Assembly: GCA_964487895.1 (NCBI GenBank) | Contig: CAZASM010000010.1 | Location: 1-28,890, forward strand | Source of the DNA: CAYYYA01 sp964487895 | GTDB lineage: Bacteria; Patescibacteriota; Patescibacteriia; UBA1558; 2-01-FULL-52-15 | Direction of reading: 5' to 3' | Length of the DNA: 28,890 nt | Part shown: in pieces, positions 6,609 to 14,443 of the stretch | How the letters are laid out: each line of letters opens with the position of its first letter | Numbering within the stretch: the stretch's first letter is position 1 | Notes under the pieces: generated by a model | What the model was told of the DNA's origin: nothing | Database searches by the model: none | Seen by the model: only the letters and a program-made list of their open reading frames with translations | Made by a program: the position numbers and the translations under genes

Positions 6609-7880
6609 CTAAATCTCATAATCTCTCATCACCAACTGAGAGTCAATCTGCTTCACTGTTTCAATAATAACCGCCACAACGATCAAAAGACTAGTACCAC
6701 CAATAGTCAAAGTTGCGATGCCACTAACCTGTTGAATAATAACTGGTAAGACAGCTATCAAACTCAAGAATAAAGCGCCAGCCAAAATAATACGATTCAT
6801 AACAGTACTGAGATATTGTGAAGTCTGAGCACCTGGACGAATACCAGGAACAAAGCCTCCCTGTTTCTGTAAATTCTCAGATATTTGCTCTGGTTTGAAA
6901 ACAACTGCAGTATAAAAATAAGTAAAAGCAAAAACCATGATAAAATATAGAACTGCGTAAATAGTTTGATCTGAAAATAAACGAATGGTCTCATTAGCGA
7001 CATTGGCTATCCAAGGAATATTGGATGTAGCAAAAAATTTAGCCGCTAAAGGTGGGAATAAAACCACCGAAATAGCGAAGATAATAGGAATAACACCAGC
7101 TTGATTAACTCGCAATGGTAGATAAGTATTAACTCCACCGGAGGAAGAATTACCACGCATCTGACGAGCATAAGTCACTGGGATGTTACGTTGTCCTTCA
7201 GTAATGATAATAATAGCCACAATAGTCACTAAACCAATCAGAGCAAAGGTGATTAAATTAACCAACTGAGACGAAGGATCAAAAACAGCGGCTGTGTTAG
7301 TAATAGTGGTTGGTAGAGAAGCAACAATACCAGCAAAAATAATCAAGGAGACACCGTTGCCAACTTTCTTCTCGGTAATCAACTCACCAATCCAAACCAG
7401 AAACATCGTACCAGCCGTAGCTACAACCAAAGCACTGGTCCACTGATACCAACTCAAATCCGTCAATAAATTTGCTCCCTGACGTTGCAGAATAATCATA
7501 AAACTATAAGCCTGAATCACAGCCAAAGGCACAGTTAAAATACGAGTATATTGATTAATACGTTTCTGACCTGACTCGCCTTCTTTCTGTATTTCTTCTA
7601 ACTTTGGCACAATCATTACCAGTAGCTGCAAAATAATAGAAGCTGTAATGTAAGGGCCGACACCAAGCATGACTATAGAAAAACTACTAAGACCGCCACC
7701 TGAAAAAACGTTAACCAAGCCAAAAATTTGATTATTAGCAAAAAAATCTTTTAAACCTGTAGGATCAACTCCAGGAATTGGAATATGAGCGGCTACACGA
7801 TACAAAAACAACATAGCCAAGACAAAGAGAATCTTGTTACGAACTTCTTTAGCTTTCCAAATTTGTTGTAGTCTATTCAT
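6609..7880 (-). CDS. secY: Protein translocase subunit SecY
   Basis: A 423-residue, ten-helix membrane protein that forms the Sec channel with SecE and SecG. The N-terminus IWKAKEVRNKILFVLAMLFLYR leads into HIPIPGVDP, a SecY hallmark. YITASIILQLL and PKLEEIQKEGESGQKRINQYTR (the cytosolic loop after helix 2) are also highly typical, as is GVSLIIFAGIVASLP. The C-terminal tail is short (MRDYEI). It is the last gene of the superoperon, 6 bp after rplO, with a terminator behind it. It has no SD and an A/T-rich leader. Confidence 0.98.
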   Translation of the reverse strand: MNRLQQIWKAKEVRNKILFVLAMLFLYRVAAHIPIPGVDPTGLKDFFANNQIFGLVNVFSGGGLSSFSIVMLGVGPYITASIILQLLVMIVPKLEEIQKEGESGQKRINQYTRILTVPLAVIQAYSFMIILQRQGANLLTDLSWYQWTSALVVATAGTMFLVWIGELITEKKVGNGVSLIIFAGIVASLPTTITNTAAVFDPSSQLVNLITFALIGLVTIVAIIIITEGQRNIPVTYARQMRGNSSSGGVNTYLPLRVNQAGVIPIIFAISVVLFPPLAAKFFATSNIPWIANVANETIRLFSDQTIYAVLYFIMVFAFTYFYTAVVFKPEQISENLQKQGGFVPGIRPGAQTSQYLSTVMNRIILAGALFLSLIAVLPVIIQQVSGIATLTIGGTSLLIVVAVIIETVKQIDSQLVMRDYEI

Positions 7881-7886
7881 TAAAAA

Positions 7887-8411
7887 TTATGAAATAGGAG
7901 TCTCCGCTTCTGCGGTTTCTACGGCTGCTGGAGCGCCGTGTTTCACTTTGACTGGAGGAATAGGTAAAGGCAAAATTTCTGCTTTACCACCGGCTTTAAT
8001 AATAGCTTCTTGAGCCGAAGGAGTAAAGGCGTGTGCTTTGACGTTTAATTTCTTCTTCAGTAAACCACCACCGATGATTTTGATACGAGTCATAGTTCCT
8101 TTAGCTGTGAAACCAGCTTGTTGAATTTTTTTCAAAGTTACTACCTCGCCATCTTCGAAAGCACCATCTAACTGACGTAAACTAATGCCGACAACTGTAG
8201 GAGCAAGTGATTTGAAACCACGACTCTTTGGAATACGTAAGATGTAACCGCGTACACCTTTCAACACTAAACCACCGCGTCCGCCTGAGCGAGCACGCTG
8301 ACCTTTGATACCACGTGTAGAATACGTACCACGGCCACTGGCATTACCACGACCGCGACGTTTAGCATCTTTGGTTGAACGACTTGGTTCTAAAGTGTGT
8401 AAGGATAACAT
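7887..8411 (-). CDS. rplO: 50S ribosomal protein L15 (uL15)
   Basis: A 174-residue protein. The Gly/Arg-rich N-terminus (KDAKRRGRGNASGRGTYSTRG, then GQRARSGGRGG) is characteristic and threads into 23S rRNA; the C-terminal globular domain ends in GGKAEILPLPIPPVK, followed by a roughly 20-residue extension. It follows rpsE by 8 bp, so the usual rpmD (uL30) gene between them is absent. There is no SD. Confidence 0.97.
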   Translation of the reverse strand: MLSLHTLEPSRSTKDAKRRGRGNASGRGTYSTRGIKGQRARSGGRGGLVLKGVRGYILRIPKSRGFKSLAPTVVGISLRQLDGAFEDGEVVTLKKIQQAGFTAKGTMTRIKIIGGGLLKKKLNVKAHAFTPSAQEAIIKAGGKAEILPLPIPPVKVKHGAPAAVETAEAETPIS

Positions 8412-8419
8412 AGATGTTG

Positions 8420-9064
8420 TTAGTCTTTCTTAGAAGCTACTGACTTAGCTGTTGGTTCTACTAGAACTACTTTTTCTTTATTCTCATCCTGAGTTGAACC
8501 GTATTTCATACTAGTCAGAGCAATGAAGGTCGCATGAACATTAGTAATCTTATTGTTAGTACCTAATATTTTAGCGCTGATGTCTTGGATGCCTGATAGT
8601 TCTAGCACTGAGCGAACTGCACCGCCAGCTTTGATACCTGTACCTTTACGAGCTGGTTTAAATAAAATCTGAGCAGCCTTATATTTTACTTTAATAACAT
8701 GAGGGATAGTACCGTTGACACTACGTACAGTGATTAAATCTTTTTTAGCCTTAGTCGCAGCTTTATTCATAGCGATAGAAACATCAGCACCTTTCGCCAG
8801 AGCCCAACCAAGACGTCCTTTGCCATCACCAACAACGATACAAGCTCTGAAGCGCATACGCTTACCACCAGCCATCACACGAGTAACACGAGCCAAGTCA
8901 ATCATTTTCTGATCAAACTCGTCTTTCTCACGTTCTGGTCGGCGACCACCACGTCCACCTGCACCTGGTCTGCCGCCTGGACGTTGTCCTGGGCGTTGAC
9001 CAAAACGAGGCTTCTGAGCTGGAGCTGCGGCTGATTCTACTGGAATAACTTTTTCGTCTGACAT
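8420..9064 (-). CDS. rpsE: 30S ribosomal protein S5 (uS5) with a long Arg/Gly-rich N-terminal extension
   Basis: A 214-residue protein, longer than the usual ~165. Residues 1-45 are a low-complexity extension rich in Arg, Gly and Pro (RFGQRPGQRPGGRPG). The core begins at about 48 (FDQKMIDLARVTRVMAGGKRM) and shows the S5 double-stranded RNA-binding fold (RFRACIVVGDGKGRLGWALAKG), then GTGIKAGGAVRSVLELSGI. The C-terminus has a charged tail of about 25 residues. It acts in decoding fidelity. The next gene downstream is rplO, with no rpmD. Confidence 0.97.
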   Translation of the reverse strand: MSDEKVIPVESAAAPAQKPRFGQRPGQRPGGRPGAGGRGGRRPEREKDEFDQKMIDLARVTRVMAGGKRMRFRACIVVGDGKGRLGWALAKGADVSIAMNKAATKAKKDLITVRSVNGTIPHVIKVKYKAAQILFKPARKGTGIKAGGAVRSVLELSGIQDISAKILGTNNKITNVHATFIALTSMKYGSTQDENKEKVVLVEPTAKSVASKKD

Positions 9065-9067
9065 AAT

Positions 9068-9421
9068 TTAAAATTTTAATCCTGCTTCACGAGCGGCCTC
9101 AGCTAGCGCTTTGACCCGTCCATGATATTTAAATCTACCCTTATCAAAGACAACTTCGGAAATCTTTTTTTCCATTGCTTTCTCTGCTACTAATTTTCCC
9201 ACAGCTGAAGCGCGAGCAACACCATTCATCTTTTCACCTTTAACCTCTCCGTCACGAGCAGCAACTAAAACCTTACCTTGCTTGTCAATCACTTGAGCAT
9301 AGATATGTTTCAAACTACGGAAGATAGACAAACGTGGACGATCTGAAGAGGATATCTTAGCTCGTGCTCGTATTTGTCTACGAAGTCCTAGTTGGCGTTT
9401 AATTTTATTCTGATCTTTCAT
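9068..9421 (-). CDS. rplR: 50S ribosomal protein L18 (uL18)
   Basis: A 117-residue protein of normal length. The basic N-terminus (KIKRQLGLRRQIRARAK), RPRLSIFRSLKHIYAQVID and GRFKYHGRVKALAEAAREAGLKF are standard uL18 features. It binds 5S rRNA with L5. It sits 3 bp upstream of rpsE. A GGTAG-type palindrome separates it from rplF upstream. Confidence 0.97.
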   Translation of the reverse strand: MKDQNKIKRQLGLRRQIRARAKISSSDRPRLSIFRSLKHIYAQVIDKQGKVLVAARDGEVKGEKMNGVARASAVGKLVAEKAMEKKISEVVFDKGRFKYHGRVKALAEAAREAGLKF

Positions 9422-9430
9422 ATAATTTTA

Positions 9431-9502
9431 GTAATGTAGGTTGGTAGTTTGGTAGTCAGGTAGTAATATATCTACCAAGCTACCACTCTACTAAACTACT
9501 TA
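9431..9502. repeat. GGTAG/CTACC inverted repeat, copy between rplF and rplR
   Basis: The left arm (9431-9465) contains GGTTGGTAGTTTGGTAG and a third GGTAG; the right arm (9471-9500) contains CTACCAAGCTACC and further CTAC words. The two arms can form a long hairpin in the operon transcript. It fills the only sizeable gap (about 80 bp) in this part of the operon. Confidence 0.7.
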
Positions 9503-10048
9503 TTATCCTCCTGCTTTGACAACCTTACCAGCCTTGCGACGAACAATTTCATCAATATAGCGAATACCTTTGCCTTTGTAGGGCTCTGGCTCTTTGACAT
9601 GACGAATCTCGGCCGCAGTCTGTCCAACTACTTGTTTATTGATTCCTTCGATTGTGATAATATTTTTCTCCACACTGATAGTGATACCCTCTGGAGCTTT
9701 ATAATTAACCTGATGAGAGAAACCAACATTGAGTAGTAAATCTTTTCCCTGCATCGCAGCTTTGAAACCAATTCCGTTAATTTCTAATTGTTTCTTAAAA
9801 CCAGTAGCGACACCATCGATAATATTTTGTACCAAAGAGCGAGTTAAACCCCAGATAGCTCTCTGCTTCTTCACTTCTTCATCTTGAATGGCCACTAGTA
9901 AACCTTCAGCAGTTTGGCTGATAGTAGTCCAAGGATGAGCCACAACTTCTAGTGTACCCTTAGGACCCTTAGCGCTGACCTTCTGACCATCGATAGTCAC
10001 TGTAACGCCAGCTGGGAGTGTAATAATTTTTTTACCAATTCTAGACAT
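9503..10048 (-). CDS. rplF: 50S ribosomal protein L6 (uL6)
   Basis: Start chosen at 10048 (MSRIGKKIITLPAGVTV), giving 181 residues and the canonical N-terminus; an upstream ATG would add eight residues overlapping rpsH. Two duplicated L6 domains are visible, with RSLVQNIIDGVATGFKKQLEI in the middle and RHVKEPEPYKGKGIRYIDEI at the C-terminus, the strongest signature. It binds 23S rRNA near the sarcin-ricin loop. Confidence 0.97.
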   Translation of the reverse strand: MSRIGKKIITLPAGVTVTIDGQKVSAKGPKGTLEVVAHPWTTISQTAEGLLVAIQDEEVKKQRAIWGLTRSLVQNIIDGVATGFKKQLEINGIGFKAAMQGKDLLLNVGFSHQVNYKAPEGITISVEKNIITIEGINKQVVGQTAAEIRHVKEPEPYKGKGIRYIDEIVRRKAGKVVKAGG

Positions 10049-10058
10049 AATAGTATTT

Positions 10059-10463
10059 TTACCAAATTTCAAACATTAACTCTCCACCGATGTGCTCTTT
10101 CTTCGCTTGGATATTTGACACCAAACCTTTGGAAGTGGAGATAACTGCTAAACCTAAACCATTCAAAATTGTCGGAATTTCTTTAGAAGTAACATAGACC
10201 GGACGACTTGGTTTACTCACGCGCTTGATATGACGAATAGCTGGCGCTCCATTACTACGATATTTCAAAACTAAACGCATTTGATCGTACTGCGGACCTT
10301 GTTCGTCACGATCGATCTTCTCAACCTTAACTATATATTTTTCTGTCTCTAATAATTTCGCAATGTCAAAACGTAGACGTGAGTAAGGCAAAACTACCTC
10401 TGGCTTTTTCACGGCCATAGCATTTCGAATGCGTGTTAATAAATCTGCTATTGTATCTGACAT
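10059..10463 (-). CDS. rpsH: 30S ribosomal protein S8 (uS8)
   Basis: A 134-residue protein with the S8 start DTIADLLTRIRNAMAVKKPEV and the conserved C-terminus ISTSKGLVSNIQAKKEHIGGELMFEIW. It binds the central domain of 16S rRNA. In E. coli S8 represses the spc operon by binding mRNA near rplE; no such site was sought in detail here. It lies between rpsN and rplF. Confidence 0.97.
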   Translation of the reverse strand: MSDTIADLLTRIRNAMAVKKPEVVLPYSRLRFDIAKLLETEKYIVKVEKIDRDEQGPQYDQMRLVLKYRSNGAPAIRHIKRVSKPSRPVYVTSKEIPTILNGLGLAVISTSKGLVSNIQAKKEHIGGELMFEIW

Positions 10464-10498
10464 ATCAATTATTCAATGAATCAATTATTCTATTAATC

Positions 10499-10693
10499 TT
10501 ACCAACTAGACTTTTTAATACCCGGCAATTCACCTTTATTCGCTAACTCTCGGAAACAGATACGGCATAGTCGGAACTTGCGCATAAAAGCTGATTTCTT
10601 GCCACAACGCCAGCATCGTCTCACTACCCGAGTAGAAAACTTCGGTTTGGTTAACGATCTCGTTGATTTTACAATTTGTGCTTCTGTTGCCAT
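10499..10693 (-). CDS. rpsN: 30S ribosomal protein S14, zinc-binding type (uS14)
   Basis: A 64-residue protein. Two CxxC pairs (CWRC and CRIC, 14 residues apart in between) mark the zinc form of S14, and KFSTRVVRRCWRCGKK plus FRLCRICFRELANKGELPGIKKSSW match the family throughout. It lies in the 30S head. The gene starts 5 bp after rplE. Confidence 0.97.
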   Translation of the reverse strand: MATEAQIVKSTRSLTKPKFSTRVVRRCWRCGKKSAFMRKFRLCRICFRELANKGELPGIKKSSW

Positions 10694-10698
10694 AGTAG

Positions 10699-11295
10699 TT
10701 ATTTTTTCTTCTTCTTAGCTACCTTTTTTACTTTCTTCACAATCTTAGATGAATTCAACATGAAAGGAAAGCCAAAGGCTCGCAATAAAGCTAATGATTG
10801 AGCGTCTGTCTTCGCAGTAGTATTTACTGCTACTTCTAAACCATGAATTTTTTCAATTTCATCAGACTTAATCTCCGGGAAGACAATGTGTTCACGGAAT
10901 CCAACGCTGAAGTTACCATGACAATCGAAACCTTTGTGTGGCTCTAAACCGTGAAAATCTCTAATACGTGGGAAAGTGATATTAATTAACTTATCTAAGA
11001 AATCATACATACGCTGACCTCGCAAGGTTACTGTAGCGCCAACAACCATACCTTCACGAATTTTGAAATTAGAAATAGAAATCTTCGCTTTGGTCAAAAT
11101 CGGCTTCTGTCCAGAAATACGTTGCAATGTATTAACTGCCAATTCTGTGAAGCTTTTATCAACCAAAGATTTGCTGAGACCAATATTAAGAACAACTTTT
11201 TTAATCTTCGGTACAGCGTTGATATTTTTCATACCCAACTCAGTCTGCAAAGCAGGAGCTATTACTGTGTGGTATTTTTGATATAAATCTTTCAT
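10699..11295 (-). CDS. rplE: 50S ribosomal protein L5 (uL5)
   Basis: A 198-residue protein; the core is about 180 residues, followed by a Lys-rich tail (KKVKKVAKKKKK). Conserved parts are PKIKKVVLNIGLSKSL, SGQKPILTKAKISISNFKIREG, GATVTLRGQRMYDFLDKLI and RIRDFHGL. It contacts 5S rRNA and the P-site tRNA. Confidence 0.97.
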   Translation of the reverse strand: MKDLYQKYHTVIAPALQTELGMKNINAVPKIKKVVLNIGLSKSLVDKSFTELAVNTLQRISGQKPILTKAKISISNFKIREGMVVGATVTLRGQRMYDFLDKLINITFPRIRDFHGLEPHKGFDCHGNFSVGFREHIVFPEIKSDEIEKIHGLEVAVNTTAKTDAQSLALLRAFGFPFMLNSSKIVKKVKKVAKKKKK

Positions 11296-11297
11296 AT

Positions 11298-11576
11298 TTA
11301 TGATTTTTTGGCTTCTTTGGTAGACGCAGGTTTAGCCTCACGTACCGCAGCTTCTAAGAGCTTCACATTACTGACGTGAATAGGTCCGAAGAATTCTACA
11401 CGTTGACCGCTATCACTCTTACGTTGTGCTTTAATATACTTATACATAGTATTGACGCCTTCGACCACTACTAAATTGTCAGCGCGCAACACCTGCATCA
11501 CTTTACCCTTTTTGCCGCGGTCCTTACCAGCTAATACTGCGACTTGATCGTTAATGTGTAATTTAATCTTGGCCAT
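11298..11576 (-). CDS. rplX: 50S ribosomal protein L24 (uL24)
   Basis: A 92-residue protein with an N-terminal KOW motif (INDQVAVLAGKDRGKKGKVMQVL) and the following VVEGVNTMYKYIKAQ stretch. It is an early assembly protein near the exit tunnel. It is packed 4 bp after rplN and 2 bp before rplE. The C-terminus is a short Lys/Ala-rich tail. Confidence 0.96.
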   Translation of the reverse strand: MAKIKLHINDQVAVLAGKDRGKKGKVMQVLRADNLVVVEGVNTMYKYIKAQRKSDSGQRVEFFGPIHVSNVKLLEAAVREAKPASTKEAKKS

Positions 11577-11580
11577 ATGA

Positions 11581-11952
11581 TTACAAAACTTCAGGAGCTA
11601 ATGAGTTAATTTTGATAAAACCTTTGGCACGGAGTTCACGGGCAACCGGTCCAAAAATACGCGTGCCTTTTGGTTCTTTGCTCTTCTTATCGATAATAAC
11701 ACAAGCGTTCTCATCAAAACGAATATAGGTTCCATCTTTACGGCGAATTTCTTTACGTTGACGAACAATGACAGCGTGGTGTACCTCACCCTTTTTTACT
11801 GGTTGATGTGGTTGAGCTGACTTCACTGCAACAGTAATAATATCGCCAATTTGACCATAGCGTTTCTTGTAACCACCAAGTACCTTAATACACTGGACGA
11901 TTTTCGCGCCAGAGTTATCAGCTACTTTTAACATTGAACGTTCTTGTACCAT
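11581..11952 (-). CDS. rplN: 50S ribosomal protein L14 (uL14)
   Basis: A 123-residue protein of exactly the usual length. MVQERSMLKVADNSGAKIVQCIKVLGG and RFDENACVIIDKKSKEPKGTRIFGPVARELR are near-invariant uL14 segments. It forms part of the inter-subunit bridge region. The upstream gap to rpsQ is about 45 bp and includes a GC-rich palindrome near 11968-11987. Confidence 0.98.
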   Translation of the reverse strand: MVQERSMLKVADNSGAKIVQCIKVLGGYKKRYGQIGDIITVAVKSAQPHQPVKKGEVHHAVIVRQRKEIRRKDGTYIRFDENACVIIDKKSKEPKGTRIFGPVARELRAKGFIKINSLAPEVL

Positions 11953-11997
11953 ACAATTTTCGGATTCCGGACCCGGGAACCGGGCGCCAGATGCTTA

Positions 11998-12243
11998 TTA
12001 TTTCTTAATTACGCGCCATTTCTTATCCTTGGAGATTGGCCGGCAAGCTTCAATAGTAACTGTCTGACCCACTCTGATCTCACTATCCTCACAGTGTGCT
12101 TTATATTTCTTGGAAACTGCATACTGCTTGTGATATTTTGGATGATAAGTGACACGATCAACACGAACCACTACCGTCTTGGCCATCGCTGTGCTAACCA
12201 CAGTACCTTCAAATCTACGTTTTTGTGCTATCTTTTTTTCCAT
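11998..12243 (-). CDS. rpsQ: 30S ribosomal protein S17 (uS17)
   Basis: An 81-residue OB-fold protein. RRFEGTVVSTAMAKTVVVRVDRVTYHPKY, then HCEDSEIRVGQTVTIEACRPISKDKKWRV, is the standard S17 pattern. It binds 16S rRNA helix 11 early in assembly. It starts 4 bp after rpmC. Confidence 0.97.
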   Translation of the reverse strand: MEKKIAQKRRFEGTVVSTAMAKTVVVRVDRVTYHPKYHKQYAVSKKYKAHCEDSEIRVGQTVTIEACRPISKDKKWRVIKK

Positions 12244-12247
12244 ATGC

Positions 12248-12439
12248 TTATTTCTGTTTACGTTGATTGAGCGCTGTCAAAACTTGAGCTACAACTTTCT
12301 TTACCTGTCGTAATTCACGAACATTTTTTACTTGATTATTAGCCAAGCTAAAATTCAACTCACGTAGTTTCACTTGAGACTCTTTCAACATCTCGTGGAG
12401 CTTCTTGATATCAGCTGAGGCTAATTCTTTGAATTTCAT
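12248..12439 (-). CDS. rpmC: 50S ribosomal protein L29 (uL29)
   Basis: A 63-residue two-helix protein. KFKELASADIKKLHEMLKESQ leads to ELRQVKKVVAQVLTALNQR, the usual helical hairpin with the second helix at the C-terminus. It sits at the tunnel exit and helps form the docking site for SRP and trigger factor. Confidence 0.95.
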   Translation of the reverse strand: MKFKELASADIKKLHEMLKESQVKLRELNFSLANNQVKNVRELRQVKKVVAQVLTALNQRKQK

Positions 12440-12450
12440 ATTCGTTTCAA

Positions 12451-12858
12451 CTATTTGACAATAAATTTAATCTTGACAGGTAGCTTGTGTCCAGCCAGAA
12501 TCATCGCTTGGCGGGCAATAGTCTCATCCACACCGCTCATTTCAAACATGACAGTTCCTGGCTTGACGACAGCGACGTAGTGATCCACTGCACCTTTACC
12601 CTTACCCATCGGCATTTCGTTACCTTTACTTGTTATAGGTTTGTCAGGAAAAATTCTAATCCAAATATTTCCACCACGTTTCGTAAAGTTAGCCATGACG
12701 CGTCGAGCTGATTCAATCTGTCGTGAACTTACCCAACAAGCATCCAATGATTTGATACCGTATTGACCAAAACTAATAGTAGTCATGCGTGTGGCATTAC
12801 CCTTGATTTGATCACCGCGCATTCCTTTGCGGTATTTGGTTTTTCGTGGTGCTAACAT
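12451..12858 (-). CDS. rplP: 50S ribosomal protein L16 (uL16)
   Basis: Start set at 12858 (MLAPRKTKYRKGMRG), 135 residues, the canonical beginning; the frame remains open 12 codons upstream through a repeat. Conserved parts are RKTKYRKGMRG, SFGQYGIKSLDACWVSSRQIESARR, RIFPDKPITSKGNEMPMGKGKG and the C-terminal AGHKLPVKIKFI. It binds 23S rRNA near the A-site tRNA elbow. The start codon abuts a GGTAG repeat. Confidence 0.97.
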   Translation of the reverse strand: MLAPRKTKYRKGMRGDQIKGNATRMTTISFGQYGIKSLDACWVSSRQIESARRVMANFTKRGGNIWIRIFPDKPITSKGNEMPMGKGKGAVDHYVAVVKPGTVMFEMSGVDETIARQAMILAGHKLPVKIKFIVK

Positions 12859-12890
12859 AGTAGTTTGGTAGATGAGTAGCTTGGTAGCTA
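12859..12890. repeat. GGTAG direct repeats upstream of rplP
   Basis: The plus strand reads TAGTTTGGTAGATGAGTAG then CTTGGTAGCTA: two tandem copies of a TAGNTTGGTAG unit, without the opposing arm seen elsewhere. It starts one base from the rplP start codon, so it forms the 5' flank of that gene. Confidence 0.6.
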
Positions 12891-12904
12891 TCAATAATTA
12901 CTGA

Positions 12905-13585
12905 TTACTTTTTACTAATTTCTTCCCTTTTAACTTTATTTTCTTCTTTGGCTTCAAACTGTAAACCTTTATAGATCCAAATCTTTAAACCGATCGTACC
13001 GTAAGTGGTCTGAGCGATACCGCGTGAATAAGCAATGTTGGCTCGCAGTGTGTGTAAAGGAATCTTACCTTGAGTCAAAGTCTCACGACGTGCAATTTCT
13101 GCTCCGTTCAAACGTCCACTGATGACAATCTTCACGCCCTCTGCTCCGGCTTTCATTACTTTTTCAATCGTTTGTTTCATCACACGGCGGAAAGCAATAC
13201 GCTTCTCAATATCAGACGACATTAACTGCAAGACTGCTCCTGGAGACAAATTGATCTTCTCAACTTCTAGAACATTAATTTTCAAATTAACTTTTGGTGC
13301 CAAATATTTCTGGGCAATAATTTTCTTCAAATCTTCAATACCAGTACCACCACGGCCAATAACTAAACCAGGTTTCGCTACAGTAATATTGATAGTAATC
13401 TCACCTCGAGAGCGTTCAATCTCAATACGGTCAATGCCAGCTTCCTTGATTTTGGTCTTGAGATATTTACGAATCTTGATATCTTGTTCCAAAAGTTGGG
13501 AATATTCTTTGCCACTGTACCACTTCGAAGACCATTGCTGTGTCAACCCGAGGCGAAATACTACTGGATTTACTTTCTGTCCCAT
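12905..13585 (-). CDS. rpsC: 30S ribosomal protein S3 (uS3)
   Basis: A 226-residue protein starting GQKVNPVVFRLGLTQQWSSKWY. The KH domain with its GRGG loop (LVIGRGGTGIEDLKK, about residues 76-90) and the C-terminal domain (GAEGVKIVISGRLNGAEIARRE, then GTIGLKIWIYKG) are clear. It lies at the mRNA entry channel of the 30S subunit. The C-terminus has a short charged tail. Confidence 0.97.
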   Translation of the reverse strand: MGQKVNPVVFRLGLTQQWSSKWYSGKEYSQLLEQDIKIRKYLKTKIKEAGIDRIEIERSRGEITINITVAKPGLVIGRGGTGIEDLKKIIAQKYLAPKVNLKINVLEVEKINLSPGAVLQLMSSDIEKRIAFRRVMKQTIEKVMKAGAEGVKIVISGRLNGAEIARRETLTQGKIPLHTLRANIAYSRGIAQTTYGTIGLKIWIYKGLQFEAKEENKVKREEISKK

Positions 13586-13589
13586 ATAA

Positions 13590-14063
13590 TTATTTGGTCT
13601 TTTTAGCTGCTGGCTTTTTAGTAGCTACTGCAGTCTTCGCTGCTTTAGTAGTTTTTTTGGTTTCTGCCGTTATTTCTTTTGCTGGTTCTGTAACTTTGGC
13701 AGATGCTACTTTCTTCTCAACTTTAGCTGGTTTAACGGCAATAGTAATTTCTAAATGAGCAGCGTGCTTCTTATAACCATGAGCGGCCCCCATCGCAGCT
13801 GGACGAATACGTTTCAACGCTACACCTTGGTTAACTAAAATAGTTTTGATATATAAATCTTCAGCTTTCAAATTGGCATTATGACTTGCATTTGCGACTG
13901 CTGAACGTAAGGTTTTCAAAACTAATGGAGCGCTACGTTGAGTCAGCATCATTAAGCGACGCTCAGCTTCCAAGACAGATAAGCCACGGATAGCCGAAGC
14001 CACCAGTCGCATTTTGCGAGAGGAAACTCGAACGTGTCGTAATTGTGCTTTGATCTCAGTCAT
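13590..14063 (-). CDS. rplV: 50S ribosomal protein L22 (uL22) with a Lys/Ala-rich C-terminal tail
   Basis: A 157-residue protein. The first ~110 residues are normal uL22 (RHVRVSSRKMRLVASAIRG, then LKTLRSAVANASHNANL, then KRIRPAAMGAAHGYKKHAAHLEI), with the hairpin that reaches the exit tunnel. The last ~45 residues are an Ala/Lys/Thr/Val tail (ATKKPAAKKTK at the end) that resembles a histone H1-like tail and is not part of the usual family fold. Confidence 0.96.
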   Translation of the reverse strand: MTEIKAQLRHVRVSSRKMRLVASAIRGLSVLEAERRLMMLTQRSAPLVLKTLRSAVANASHNANLKAEDLYIKTILVNQGVALKRIRPAAMGAAHGYKKHAAHLEITIAVKPAKVEKKVASAKVTEPAKEITAETKKTTKAAKTAVATKKPAAKKTK

Positions 14064-14072
14064 TTTTTTTAA

Positions 14073-14366
14073 TTACTTTTTTGGTGCTGGTGCTGCTTCT
14101 GCTTTAGCCATCTTACCACCATGTCCGATAAACTTCTTCGATGGTGAAAATTCTCCCAGCTTGTGTCCAACCATGTTTTCTACAACTAAAACGTTAATGT
14201 GATTTTTACCGTTATGAACTCCAAAAGTGAAACCAACCATCTCAGGAGTAATCGTGCAAGCACGAGACCAAGTTTTGATAATCTCTTGTGACCCAACTTT
14301 TAACTTGCCTACTTTTTTCATTAGGCGTTCATCAACGTAAGGTCCTTTTTTTAAACTTCTTGACAT
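14073..14366 (-). CDS. rpsS: 30S ribosomal protein S19 (uS19)
   Basis: A 97-residue protein with the standard SRSLKKGPYVDERLMKKV start, KTWSRACTITPEMVGFTFGVHNGK and VVENMVGHKLGEFSPSKKFIGHG. It lies in the 30S head with S13. A short Ala/Pro/Lys tail follows. A GGTAG repeat precedes it on the rplB side. Confidence 0.97.
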   Translation of the reverse strand: MSRSLKKGPYVDERLMKKVGKLKVGSQEIIKTWSRACTITPEMVGFTFGVHNGKNHINVLVVENMVGHKLGEFSPSKKFIGHGGKMAKAEAAPAPKK

Positions 14367-14374
14367 ATTTTTTA

Positions 14375-14443
14375 GATAGGTAGTTTGGTAGATTGGTAGT
14401 TTGGTAGATTATTCTACCACTCTACCACGCTACTGAGCTACTA
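14375..14443. repeat. GGTAG/CTACC inverted repeat, copy between rplB and rpsS
   Basis: The left arm has three TTGGTAG-type units in tandem at about 10-bp spacing (14375-14408). The right arm has TCTACCAC units plus CTACTGAGCTAC (14413-14443). It is the most regular copy of this repeat family in the window and fills the gap between two ribosomal genes. Confidence 0.72.

Noticed and set aside
11944..12270. Plus-strand 108-residue open frame over rpsQ
   Set aside because: It lies opposite rpsQ and the rpsQ-rplN gap, with no SD and a composition typical of antisense shadow frames.
1058..14443. GGTAG repeats as a CRISPR array
   Set aside because: Units are short, irregular, partly inverted and scattered between genes; there are no equal-length unique spacers and no cas genes.
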